Position numbers and translations under genes: made by a program. Positions 16,507 through 24,187 of a stretch of 36,795 bases of DNA are shown here, in pieces. Origin of the DNA: GYS-P2D sp964522505 (GTDB lineage Bacteria > Bacteroidota > Bacteroidia > Chitinophagales > Saprospiraceae); assembly GCA_964522505.1 (NCBI GenBank), contig CAZFWJ010000034.1, positions 1-36,795 of the forward strand. The letters run 5' to 3'. The stretch's first letter is position 1; every line of letters starts with the position of its first letter. A model generated the notes under the pieces. The model searched no databases, had not been told where the DNA came from, and saw nothing but the letters and a program-made list of their open reading frames with translations.

Positions 16507-17130
16507 TTACGTCATTGAGCGGCTTTTTAATATTCGAAATCCTGGCTTCATGTGATTGACACAAATAATAGTTAGCATCAATATCAAAAATATCATTCCC
16601 CATTGTGATAATGTTGGTATAGACGTTGGTTCAACAGTTGGATTCGCAGTATCGCTAATTTCGCCTTGTAGAACTATAGTTGCAATGGTTGGTTGGGTGT
16701 CTTCAAATACAAATCCTCCAAAGCCAATCGGTATATCTGTTCCAACTGATGCCAAAACACCATCTGAATAATTCAAAGTGATGCAACCATCAAGTACAAC
16801 ATTCCCATCAGCTGGAATATCATGCTCCAAAACTATGAATTCTGCGAACTCTTCAAATCTCATTAATTCACCGTTGATCGTGATGTCGTTCTGGACTATT
16901 TCGGGAACTGCAGCAGGTGTTATAGAAAATATTTCTTGACCAATTATTGCGTCTTCACCAGTACCAATTTGAGATCCAAGGTAAACTCCAAAATCTGATA
17001 GATTTGACGCAATTTGGTTTGTTCCACAAATTCGCAACTCTGTATCACTCAGTCTTTCTAATGTAAGCAGTTGACTATATGAAGTAGTCATTAGACCGAA
17101 AATAAAGGATAATAAAAACGTAATTTTCAT
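16507..17130 (-). CDS. Secreted protein with IPTL-CTERM sorting signal
   Basis: 207 residues from the ATG at 17130, which gives a clean signal peptide (MKITFLLSFIFGLMTTSYSQ); an in-frame ATG 33 bases upstream only adds a basic stretch. The middle is beta-rich with no family I recognise. The C-terminus has the IPTL-CTERM pattern: IPTLSQWGMIF, a hydrophobic helix and a basic tail (about 15 residues). This is a sorting signal read by exosortase-like systems. It follows the large secreted protein gene on the same strand, 74 bases after its stop, so both may be made together. Confidence 0.75.
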   Translation of the reverse strand: MKITFLLSFIFGLMTTSYSQLLTLERLSDTELRICGTNQIASNLSDFGVYLGSQIGTGEDAIIGQEIFSITPAAVPEIVQNDITINGELMRFEEFAEFIVLEHDIPADGNVVLDGCITLNYSDGVLASVGTDIPIGFGGFVFEDTQPTIATIVLQGEISDTANPTVEPTSIPTLSQWGMIFLILMLTIICVNHMKPGFRILKSRSMT

Positions 17131-17204
17131 TCTTAATGGTTTGATTTTAATAAATAATTTCAAAGTTTGGCTTAAAACAAGGACTCTTTATTCAATAGAA
17201 AAAG

Positions 17205-19511
17205 TCAGTCTTGACATGGCCCATTGAACCAAGAAAGCAAGCCTGCTTGTTCTGCCTCGGACGGGCTATTATAAGTTCTATTATCGCATCCACAGACTGG
17301 ATCAAAAAGTGTTATCAAAGGTCCATTTTGTGGTATGAAGTTAGGATCATAGCATTCGGAGGAGCACCCATCTATTTGAGCTTCATATACCGCACTTGAC
17401 ATTACTTCAAAACCTGGTTGCATATTAATGCATTCACCTGCTGTTAAACTCAGATTCGAGTGAGCAACGATAGAGGATGTGATTTCAATTTTATTAATGG
17501 CTTCAAAATTCCCACCGCTATTGAATCCTTCTGTTAATGACTCATCGAACACACAACCCGGGCAATTGCTTAAACAATCAGAAAAATTGTCACTAAATAT
17601 TACTCGATCATCAGAATCTCGGATTTGAAAATTATCAAACTCTCCAGAACCTTTGAATGCCACTTTTACTCCAGTCAATCTTCCTAATTGACCTGTATAA
17701 CCTCTGCTAACTATAAGTGAGTTGTTTTCTCTGAGACTCACCACATTATTAGATATTTCTAAACTGAAGTTATTCCAATTATTCAAATTTCGATTCAGCG
17801 ATGAAAGTCCAGTGCCAAGATTATTTGCTTCCCCAAATTGCGTAAATTGGGAGCAAGAACTGAATCCATCAGTTAGGACCATGCGTACATGAGAGTTTTC
17901 GCCAAAGACCCATAATTCAAGGTCAAAGCATGATATACCACCAGTATTTACTCCATTTCTCGAATCAAAAGAAACAGTAATATCATCCGCAATCTCAAAA
18001 AAATCGTCGCTGTATGTGAATCCTGTCCAATATGTACTTTGATCAGCCAATGAAGAAGAAATGCGAGCGGTTCCACCTTGGATAAAATCACAACTGATTT
18101 CATCCGGTTCTTGATATGTTGTTAGAGGATTGTAAACCCAACCGCGCCAGATACATTTTCCTTCTGGTGCATCACCAATTGGGAACAACCATATGTCATC
18201 ATTCGATCCTGTAATTCTATTATTTCTTCCATAATTGCCATCATTAGATGAAGCGGGAGCAATAGCCCAGACAGAATTATTTTGTTTAAGGAGCTGAATT
18301 CTATCATTAACAATTGTATGCGTTCTGAATTGGAGTCCATCACTTCTAGACCCAACAATATTTATTTGATTTAAGTAAGTCCCATCTGAATCATAAATCC
18401 AAATAACATAATCTGAAAAAGAAGTGTTAGTGTAGTTCTCGTTACTTGATGTGGAGTAGCCTCCAACAATAATAGTTCCGTCTGCAAGTTCCAAGACCGA
18501 TCTGCCAATATCAATTCCATTTCCACCTTCAACCGTGCTCCAAATTACGTTTAGATTTGGATTTAATCTGATTAATACCATTTCTTCAATAAGGTTTCCG
18601 TTAGGGTCATTAACGAGATCACAGGAATTTGGAATGTTACCATCATTATTAGATCCAGTTACAATAATATCACCATTAGTTGCTTTAGTAATATCTGAAC
18701 CTGCTTGAATACCATTGGCACTTCCATATATTCTTTCATCTAATAATTGTCCATCTAAACTTAATCTGATCACACCTATTTTATCTGAAAAATGAGACAC
18801 GCAAGGATTTCTCATATTAGTAATGCCAACTAATAAGATGTCAGTTTGGTCATAGAATATATTATTAATGAATGTAAATCGATTATTAAATGCATCAATA
18901 AATTTAGTAGAACCTACTTTTATGACCCCATTAGAAGTGAGTGCATATTTTTGGAATGCCAACCTAATGCCTGATCCCGCTCCATTTAAAATAGCATTTG
19001 GAAGGCCAATTAAACTAAAAGTGGTTTCCGATTCCTTTATTAAAAATGATCTTGAGCTACCCGTAGAGGTTATCAGATCAGTAATTGAATCTTCATTGCC
19101 GATGTCTTGCCCAGTATTACTAATCCTCTTAGCTATTAATGAAAAATTATCTTTGCCACTTACAATTATAGAATTTCCATTGTCCAATTCAATAGCATCA
19201 TCGTAAGTGATTCTGTTGTCATCATTAAAATTTACCCATTCAACTACTCCTTCATTAGTTATTTTTGAAACAAATGAACTTGTGGTATTAGGGTTATTTA
19301 CGAAATCAAAGTCTCTTGATCCTGTACTTCCAACAATAAGAAAACTACCATCTTCTGTTGCAATTGTTTTATTCAATGATTCAATACCACTCCCGCCTAT
19401 TTCATATCCTTCTTGTATTCTTAATACATTGGCTTGTGCCAAGAAATCACTAGGTGAAATGAACAAAAATACGTGCAAGCATATAGAGCCAATCCAAAAT
19501 TTTACTTTCAT
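17205..19511 (-). CDS. Large secreted protein: repeat-rich N-terminus, 3-coathanger-stack-like and Kazal-like C-terminus
   Basis: 768 residues from the ATG at 19511, followed by a signal peptide (MKVKFWIGSICLHVFLFISP ... AQA). Residues about 30-450 hold repeated units of the type DGSFLIVGSTGS, NGDIIVTGSNNDGN and DGTIIVGGYSTS, which suggest a beta-propeller. A middle beta-sandwich-like region (about 500-660) has paired cysteines. Then comes a stretch ending NLSLTAGECINMQPGFEV, resembling the 3-coathanger-stack domain, and a final Kazal-like module with CYDP, DPVCGCDNRTYNSPSEAEQ and FNGPC. It is probably exported to the cell surface. No enzyme motif is visible. The Kazal part suggests binding to a protease, unproven. 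Confidence 0.75.
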   Translation of the reverse strand: MKVKFWIGSICLHVFLFISPSDFLAQANVLRIQEGYEIGGSGIESLNKTIATEDGSFLIVGSTGSRDFDFVNNPNTTSSFVSKITNEGVVEWVNFNDDNRITYDDAIELDNGNSIIVSGKDNFSLIAKRISNTGQDIGNEDSITDLITSTGSSRSFLIKESETTFSLIGLPNAILNGAGSGIRLAFQKYALTSNGVIKVGSTKFIDAFNNRFTFINNIFYDQTDILLVGITNMRNPCVSHFSDKIGVIRLSLDGQLLDERIYGSANGIQAGSDITKATNGDIIVTGSNNDGNIPNSCDLVNDPNGNLIEEMVLIRLNPNLNVIWSTVEGGNGIDIGRSVLELADGTIIVGGYSTSSNENYTNTSFSDYVIWIYDSDGTYLNQINIVGSRSDGLQFRTHTIVNDRIQLLKQNNSVWAIAPASSNDGNYGRNNRITGSNDDIWLFPIGDAPEGKCIWRGWVYNPLTTYQEPDEISCDFIQGGTARISSSLADQSTYWTGFTYSDDFFEIADDITVSFDSRNGVNTGGISCFDLELWVFGENSHVRMVLTDGFSSCSQFTQFGEANNLGTGLSSLNRNLNNWNNFSLEISNNVVSLRENNSLIVSRGYTGQLGRLTGVKVAFKGSGEFDNFQIRDSDDRVIFSDNFSDCLSNCPGCVFDESLTEGFNSGGNFEAINKIEITSSIVAHSNLSLTAGECINMQPGFEVMSSAVYEAQIDGCSSECYDPNFIPQNGPLITLFDPVCGCDNRTYNSPSEAEQAGLLSWFNGPCQD

Positions 19512-19614
19512 ATGAGTATTTGTACTGTGCACCATGATCAATGGATTATGTGTCAAATAAGTCGAATGCATGCTATGTCGTTATTTTACGAAATGAGAAT
19601 GAAGGGGTCTAATG

Positions 19615-19887
19615 TTATAATTGATTCTTGTATGTTAAATGTATTAAGTGTGCTGTATTCCTGGCACCAATCTTTTTTCTCAAATTTAGCCGATGGCTGA
19701 TAACTGTATGAGCAGAGATATGTAGTTTCTTAGCTATCTCTTTGTTAGAGTATCCCTCACACAACATCGAAAATATCTGGCACTCTCTGCGTGAGACCTT
19801 GAATGCAAGATGTTGCAATTCATCCTTAGCCTCTATCTCCTTAATTGTGTCTAATCTATTTTTAATGAGCTGTGCAGAATCTTTCAT
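19615..19887 (-). CDS. Small LuxR-type HTH DNA-binding protein
   Basis: 90 residues. The C-terminal two-thirds is a GerE/LuxR helix-turn-helix: VSRRECQIFSMLCEGYSN, KEIAKKLHISAHTVISHR and LRKKIGARNTAHLI. There is no receiver or ligand-binding domain in front, only a short helical leader, so it is a stand-alone DNA-binding module. It lies between the secreted-protein gene and the divergent LytTR regulator, and may control one of them. The inverted repeat at 19938 is 51 bases upstream of its start. Confidence 0.85.
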   Translation of the reverse strand: MKDSAQLIKNRLDTIKEIEAKDELQHLAFKVSRRECQIFSMLCEGYSNKEIAKKLHISAHTVISHRLNLRKKIGARNTAHLIHLTYKNQL

Positions 19888-19937
19888 CTTAGAGAGTTAT
19901 ATTTCTGCTCAATTATAAACACTAACTTCTTTTTTGT

Positions 19938-19948
19938 GGGTAATACCC
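19938..19948. promoter_or_regulatory. Short GGGTA-A-TACCC inverted repeat in divergent intergenic region
   Basis: GGGTA and TACCC flank a single A, a perfect 5-bp dyad in the 221-base space between the LuxR-type gene and the LytTR-type gene. This is the right size and place for a dimeric-regulator half-site pair. It is a candidate only. Confidence 0.3.
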
Positions 19949-20108
19949 TATGAAATCTTGTGAACGACCATTAGTAGTTAGTGAATAACCACTCTGAGCT
20001 TTGGTTCTGGATGGCTTATTATATAGACATATAGAGTTGGAGTAATAGTAGATATTTATATGTAGTAGTTTACAATTAAAAAATGCTGTAAATATTTATG
20101 TTTGTTAT

Positions 20109-21893
20109 ATGACTATACCAACTACTTCTGCTGCTAAGCTTATCTATTGTCTTATTCTGTTTTTTACTTTTTATCTAAATGAAGGAGTTGCCCAAAGCTA
20201 TGACGACTCGATATCAGATGTACTCAAGGAATACAGAGCTGGCAACTATGATGAAAGTCTAAAACTAATTAATAGCATAATAGACACCTTAGACGAAACT
20301 AATCACAAAAGACAAGTTGATAGTAGATATATACAGATATCGATTTATTGTTATTTAGATGATTATGACCAGGCTCGACCATCATTTGATTATCTCAACG
20401 CACGTACGTTCAGCAATGATACTATAGAATCTAAGAGACTTGATGTACTTTCCTATTATAAGTTCTCGAGTAAGGACTACGATACTGCCATCCCATCTTA
20501 TAACGTTGCATTTGATCAATATTTAAAAATAAAGAACTATGATAAGGCTGTAAAGATGCTCTCCATGAGAGCAATGTGTGAGGGACACCTCAATCAAAAA
20601 GAGACTTCGGTTAACACACTTATCTATGCCGACAGTTTGTTGAATAGTGTTGATGTTCATCCAAAATTAATAAGATCACGAAAATTTCAAATATTAAATG
20701 AGTTAGGGAACGCGGCTTACTTTGGTCTCGATCTTGAAAAAGCTAAATCGATTTTTTTAAGAGCATTGGATATAGACTCTATCTCAATTAGAAATAGGTC
20801 TAGTGTGAAAGGAAACTTGATAGATTGTTATTTGAAGCTAGAGGAGTATGATCGATGTATAGCAATGGCGAAGGAACTGGTAGATGATAAGAGGGTTAAA
20901 TTTAGCACAAGAATATATGCTTACAGCGATCTAATAGAGTCGCACTGCAAACAAGGTAATCTGGATATTGCAAGGAGGGCTTTAAATGATTTGTCGACTA
21001 TACATAATGACACGACTTCTGCTTATTACCAAAATAACTTTAAACGGATACGAGGCATATATTATACACATACTGGAGAATATGATAAAGCTATTGCAAC
21101 CCTAAGGCAAGCATATAATTATGTCGTTGAAAACCAATCTGAGAAAAAGAATACACGCCATAGCTTGGCAGAATCGATTGTTAAAGCCCACTCAAAAAAG
21201 TTTAATAGCAGAACGTTTAATCGTGACTTCGAAAACTATTTATCTGCGATAGACACAATTCAATATTGGAATAATAAGAATGAGATTCTTGATGCAGTAA
21301 CTAAATATGAAACGAGAGTGAAGGAGGACTCCATTCAGTTGCTGAATTATGAATTGGAGAATAAACGGATTCAAGCTAAGAATTCGAGACTTTTCAGTTT
21401 ATCCGTTTTTCTTGGATTGTTAGCTTCGTTCTTGGCATTGTGGCAATTACAAGCACGGTTGAAAAGACAGAGAGAAGCCAACGAACGTCTGATCTTTGAA
21501 AAGGAAGAATTGGAGGAGCTTAACGCCAGTCTTGCAGGAAGAGTTGATTCATTAGAAACAAGTAAGTCAACTTCAGATATTGTTCTGCTCAAGATCAAAT
21601 CGAATGATAAAATATATAACATTGAAACTCCGCATATATCTCATATAGTTGCTGAGGATAATGGCTGTCGAATCCATTATGAGAACAAATCAATTTGGAC
21701 AGATCGGGCGCTTAAGTCACTAGACGAAGAGCTAAATGAAAGGGGATTTGTTCGAGTGCATCGGAGTAGTATAGTTAATATTATACATGTAGAATGGGTG
21801 AATCATGCTTCCCTTATGTTAAAAAATAAGGAGTTGATAAGTATCGGGAGATCCTACAAACAACAAATTCGGATTGCTTTAAAGGAAATGTAG
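20109..21893 (+). CDS. Membrane-bound TPR-LytTR transcriptional regulator
   Basis: 594 residues. A signal-like hydrophobic N-terminus (residues 8-25) precedes a mostly helical, TPR-like exported part to about 400 (for example YDKAIATLRQAYNYV). One transmembrane helix lies near 428-448 (LFSLSVFLGLLASFLALWQL). A coiled coil near 450-483 is followed by a LytTR DNA-binding domain to the end (ISHIVAEDNGCRIHY, FVRVHRSSIVNI, SIGRSYKQQI). This architecture is a one-component sensor that spans the membrane: TPR outside, LytTR inside. It is divergent to a LuxR-type gene. TAnnTTTG (TATGTTTG) sits at 20097-20104, very close to the ATG. Confidence 0.85.
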   Translation: MTIPTTSAAKLIYCLILFFTFYLNEGVAQSYDDSISDVLKEYRAGNYDESLKLINSIIDTLDETNHKRQVDSRYIQISIYCYLDDYDQARPSFDYLNARTFSNDTIESKRLDVLSYYKFSSKDYDTAIPSYNVAFDQYLKIKNYDKAVKMLSMRAMCEGHLNQKETSVNTLIYADSLLNSVDVHPKLIRSRKFQILNELGNAAYFGLDLEKAKSIFLRALDIDSISIRNRSSVKGNLIDCYLKLEEYDRCIAMAKELVDDKRVKFSTRIYAYSDLIESHCKQGNLDIARRALNDLSTIHNDTTSAYYQNNFKRIRGIYYTHTGEYDKAIATLRQAYNYVVENQSEKKNTRHSLAESIVKAHSKKFNSRTFNRDFENYLSAIDTIQYWNNKNEILDAVTKYETRVKEDSIQLLNYELENKRIQAKNSRLFSLSVFLGLLASFLALWQLQARLKRQREANERLIFEKEELEELNASLAGRVDSLETSKSTSDIVLLKIKSNDKIYNIETPHISHIVAEDNGCRIHYENKSIWTDRALKSLDEELNERGFVRVHRSSIVNIIHVEWVNHASLMLKNKELISIGRSYKQQIRIALKEM

Positions 21894-21920
21894 GTTATTG
21901 TACTTTGATCTATATTCTAT

Positions 21921-22499
21921 TCAATCCAGCTCCTCCAACATCCCATATAACAGATGCATCGGTAGTCCCATGATGTTGTAGTAAGATCCTGAGATGTTAC
22001 TAATCTTGCATGAGCCTATCCAGTCTTGGATGCCATAGGCTCCTGCCTTGTCCATGGGATTGAAGTTGTCGATATACCAATATATCTCATCATCTGAGAT
22101 CTCTAAGAAAGTTACTTCGGATTGATTTGACTTCGAGACTTGGATATTGCTGGTTTTAATAGTTATTCCCGTGACCACCAGATGTGATCGACCACTCATC
22201 AGCTTAATCATCCGATAGGCGTCCGCTCTATCATTTGGTTTGCCGAGGATCTCATCATCTAAGATCACGATAGTGTCAGCTGTGATGATGAGTTCATCAT
22301 CATTCATTGTAAGAGCGAGGTGGTTAGACTTCAATTCAGACAGATATACTGGTACGGCAGACGGGTTCATATTTGGAGGGATAATTTCTTCTACGTCCGA
22401 AACACGGACTGTATATGGCAGCTTTAGATGCTCTATAAGTTCTTGTCTACGAGGGCTGCCGGATCCAAGTACTATTTTATAGTTAGATAGATTGATCAT
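21921..22499 (-). CDS. maf: Maf-family nucleotide pyrophosphatase
   Basis: 192 residues, typical for Maf/YhdE. Conserved parts are LGSGSPRRQELIEHL at residues 11-25, ITADTIVILDDEILGKP, AYRMIKLMSGRSHLVVTGI, MDKAGAYGIQ, and a C-terminal GSYYNIMGLPMHLLY. It hydrolyses nucleoside triphosphates, especially non-canonical or pyrimidine ones, to monophosphates. Its start overlaps the stop of the UbiA-like gene by 4 bases (ATGA), so the two are translationally coupled. It ends the minus-strand fdx-iscX-ubiA-maf group and converges with the LytTR regulator. Confidence 0.93.
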   Translation of the reverse strand: MINLSNYKIVLGSGSPRRQELIEHLKLPYTVRVSDVEEIIPPNMNPSAVPVYLSELKSNHLALTMNDDELIITADTIVILDDEILGKPNDRADAYRMIKLMSGRSHLVVTGITIKTSNIQVSKSNQSEVTFLEISDDEIYWYIDNFNPMDKAGAYGIQDWIGSCKISNISGSYYNIMGLPMHLLYGMLEELD

Positions 22500-23458
22500 A
22501 GATTAGTAGTTAATAGGTATATAAATATTAGGCCAAGCAACATCCACATCTTGAAGCCTGTGCTGAGCTGAGTCATGTCACTTTCTTGATTGACCTTAAG
22601 TAGTTTAAGTGTGATCAGTATTATGGGTAAGATGACTAATGCTAAACAAGCGATAATTAGTCCAATTGAGAGCTCTAATTGAAGAACCCACCAGATTATG
22701 AATATTTCTAAGACTATTAAAGTAGCGTGAATCAAATAGACGCTGCGTTGAACTCCTATGATTAATGGTAACGTGCGAGCACCAACAATTCTATCACCAT
22801 CCATATCCTGAATGTCCTTGATGATCTCTCGTGCCAAGTTACTGCAGAAGGCGAAAACATAGTAAAACAATGCAACCTGAGATATGCGAATATATGATTG
22901 TAAGTCCATTGCTTTAAGTGACTGTAAGGACTCTTGTTCTGCCAAAAACATGATCCATATGACACCAGCACATAATATGGCTACACAGATGTTACCGAGT
23001 AAAGGTGTTTTCTTGAGAACAAGGTTATAGAGAGCAAGAAGACCAACCACAATAAAATAGAGTGGCATATACTCAAGATGATTGACTTCGCTGGCTAAGG
23101 AATATGCAAAGGGAATAGGAGCAATCGTAATGACTCCATAGGCAAGCCAGGCTAAGCGTCGCTCGGTCCCGTCATTAATAAATGCTCGCTTATTGTTGAC
23201 TTGATCTGATCTGACATCTATAATGTCATTGAGGAGGTATCCGCCAGCTGCTATTAAACCCAATATGAGTAGGAGTAAATACAAGTCTTTAGAAGACATG
23301 ACTGGTGTGATCCGATGTCCTACTAGCTCAGGATAGATCAGTCGAGAAGCGAACACCCACACCGTCAAAACAATGATAAATAGATTAGGTATCCTAAGGA
23401 TAAGTAGTGGTGCGACAAGGAGTCGCTGAATTATATTATTGATTGTCTCGCCACTCAT
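22496..23458 (-). CDS. UbiA-family prenyltransferase, geranylgeranylglycerol-phosphate synthase-like
   Basis: 320 residues from the ATG at 23458; a longer open frame reaches 23497 but would run further into the iscX gene. It has seven to nine hydrophobic segments and the two aspartate motifs of UbiA enzymes: NDIIDVRSDQVNN in the first loop, and DIQDMDGDRIVGARTLP in the second. It attaches an isoprenoid chain to a lipid or aromatic acceptor in the membrane. Bacteroidota often place such a gene next to maf, as here. The acceptor cannot be told. Confidence 0.85.
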   Translation of the reverse strand: MSGETINNIIQRLLVAPLLILRIPNLFIIVLTVWVFASRLIYPELVGHRITPVMSSKDLYLLLLILGLIAAGGYLLNDIIDVRSDQVNNKRAFINDGTERRLAWLAYGVITIAPIPFAYSLASEVNHLEYMPLYFIVVGLLALYNLVLKKTPLLGNICVAILCAGVIWIMFLAEQESLQSLKAMDLQSYIRISQVALFYYVFAFCSNLAREIIKDIQDMDGDRIVGARTLPLIIGVQRSVYLIHATLIVLEIFIIWWVLQLELSIGLIIACLALVILPIILITLKLLKVNQESDMTQLSTGFKMWMLLGLIFIYLLTTNL

Positions 23459-23681
23459 ATACCCACTTAGCCTGAATCTGCTCCAAGTGGCCCTCACTGC
23501 AATCCTCTCGTTTGCCTATGAAATGTGGTATTTCTAAGACCCACTCGATAAGCTCTGTAAATCGTATGCGATATATTTTACTCTCTGTAAAGTCATCACC
23601 AAATTTCTCGTATAAGCCCATGGCTACATCCTCATGGTCAGGCCAGTCAATTGGTAAGTCGTCTAATTCTTCAAATCCCAT
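23436..23681 (-). CDS. iscX: IscX-like Fe-S cluster assembly regulator
   Basis: 81 residues. Acidic throughout, with the IscX pattern: WPDHEDVAMGLYEKFGDDF, RIRFTELIEWVLEIPHF, and a C-terminal IQAKWVYEWRD. IscX binds the cysteine desulfurase IscS and iron and tunes cluster assembly. It begins 29 bases after the ferredoxin stop, and its end overlaps the start of the UbiA-like gene by 23 bases. A ferredoxin-IscX pair is a normal isc arrangement, but the other isc genes are not in this window. Confidence 0.85.
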   Translation of the reverse strand: MGFEELDDLPIDWPDHEDVAMGLYEKFGDDFTESKIYRIRFTELIEWVLEIPHFIGKREDCSEGHLEQIQAKWVYEWRDNQ

Positions 23682-23710
23682 TTATATGTTCCTATGTGGT
23701 GATATTTCAA

Positions 23711-24049
23711 TTAATGTTCGTGACCAATTATGCCAGATTGATCAGGTATGATAACCTCAATTTCTGCACTGTCATCTAAGATTACGCATTGACATCCTAG
23801 TCGAGACTCCAGTCGTGGATTGATTGCACGATCTATAAAGTCTTCCTCCCTATCTGATATTTCTGCTAAGAAATTTTCTCCTTTTTCGATATATACATGA
23901 CAGGTGCTACAGGCGCATACGGCACCACAATTATGATTTAGGTGGATGTCATTATCCTCAGCGATATCAAGGAGGGAAGTATCAGTTTCTGCCTCCACTT
24001 CAATTCTCTTGCTCTCGTCCTCTTCAAATAGAAAGGTAACCTTGGCCAT
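23711..24049 (-). CDS. fdx: [2Fe-2S] ferredoxin, adrenodoxin type
   Basis: 112 residues. The cluster ligands are Cys41, Cys47, Cys50 and Cys86 in C-x5-C-x2-C ... C, with an extra Cys45 and Cys88. The text around them (HNCGAVCACSTCHVYI and RLGCQC) is the Isc-type/adrenodoxin family. The extended acidic C-terminus is usual. It carries electrons for Fe-S assembly and other reactions. It is first in the minus-strand group of four genes, with a candidate promoter directly upstream. Confidence 0.92.
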   Translation of the reverse strand: MAKVTFLFEEDESKRIEVEAETDTSLLDIAEDNDIHLNHNCGAVCACSTCHVYIEKGENFLAEISDREEDFIDRAINPRLESRLGCQCVILDDSAEIEVIIPDQSGIIGHEH

Positions 24050-24063
24050 TTCGTTATTTTTCT

Positions 24064-24105
24064 AAGCGCTTCACAAAGTTATAAAGTCAACAGTACAAAG
24101 CGCTT
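24064..24105 (-). promoter_or_regulatory. Candidate fdx promoter with two AAGCGCTT palindromes
   Basis: On the minus strand TAACTTTG (24074-24081) matches the -7 consensus TAnnTTTG and lies 25 bases before the fdx ATG. Two perfect 8-bp palindromes AAGCGCTT lie at 24064-24071 and 24098-24105, 34 bases apart from centre to centre, one on each side of the element. One would overlap the transcription start and the other the -33 region, which fits binding of a dimeric repressor or activator. No clear TTG is seen at -33. Confidence 0.45.
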
Positions 24106-24187
24106 TAATCTGTAAAAGTTTTACATGGTAAACATTAATGCGTAACTTAATATTAAATAACAACCATATAACGAAACCAGATAGAGA

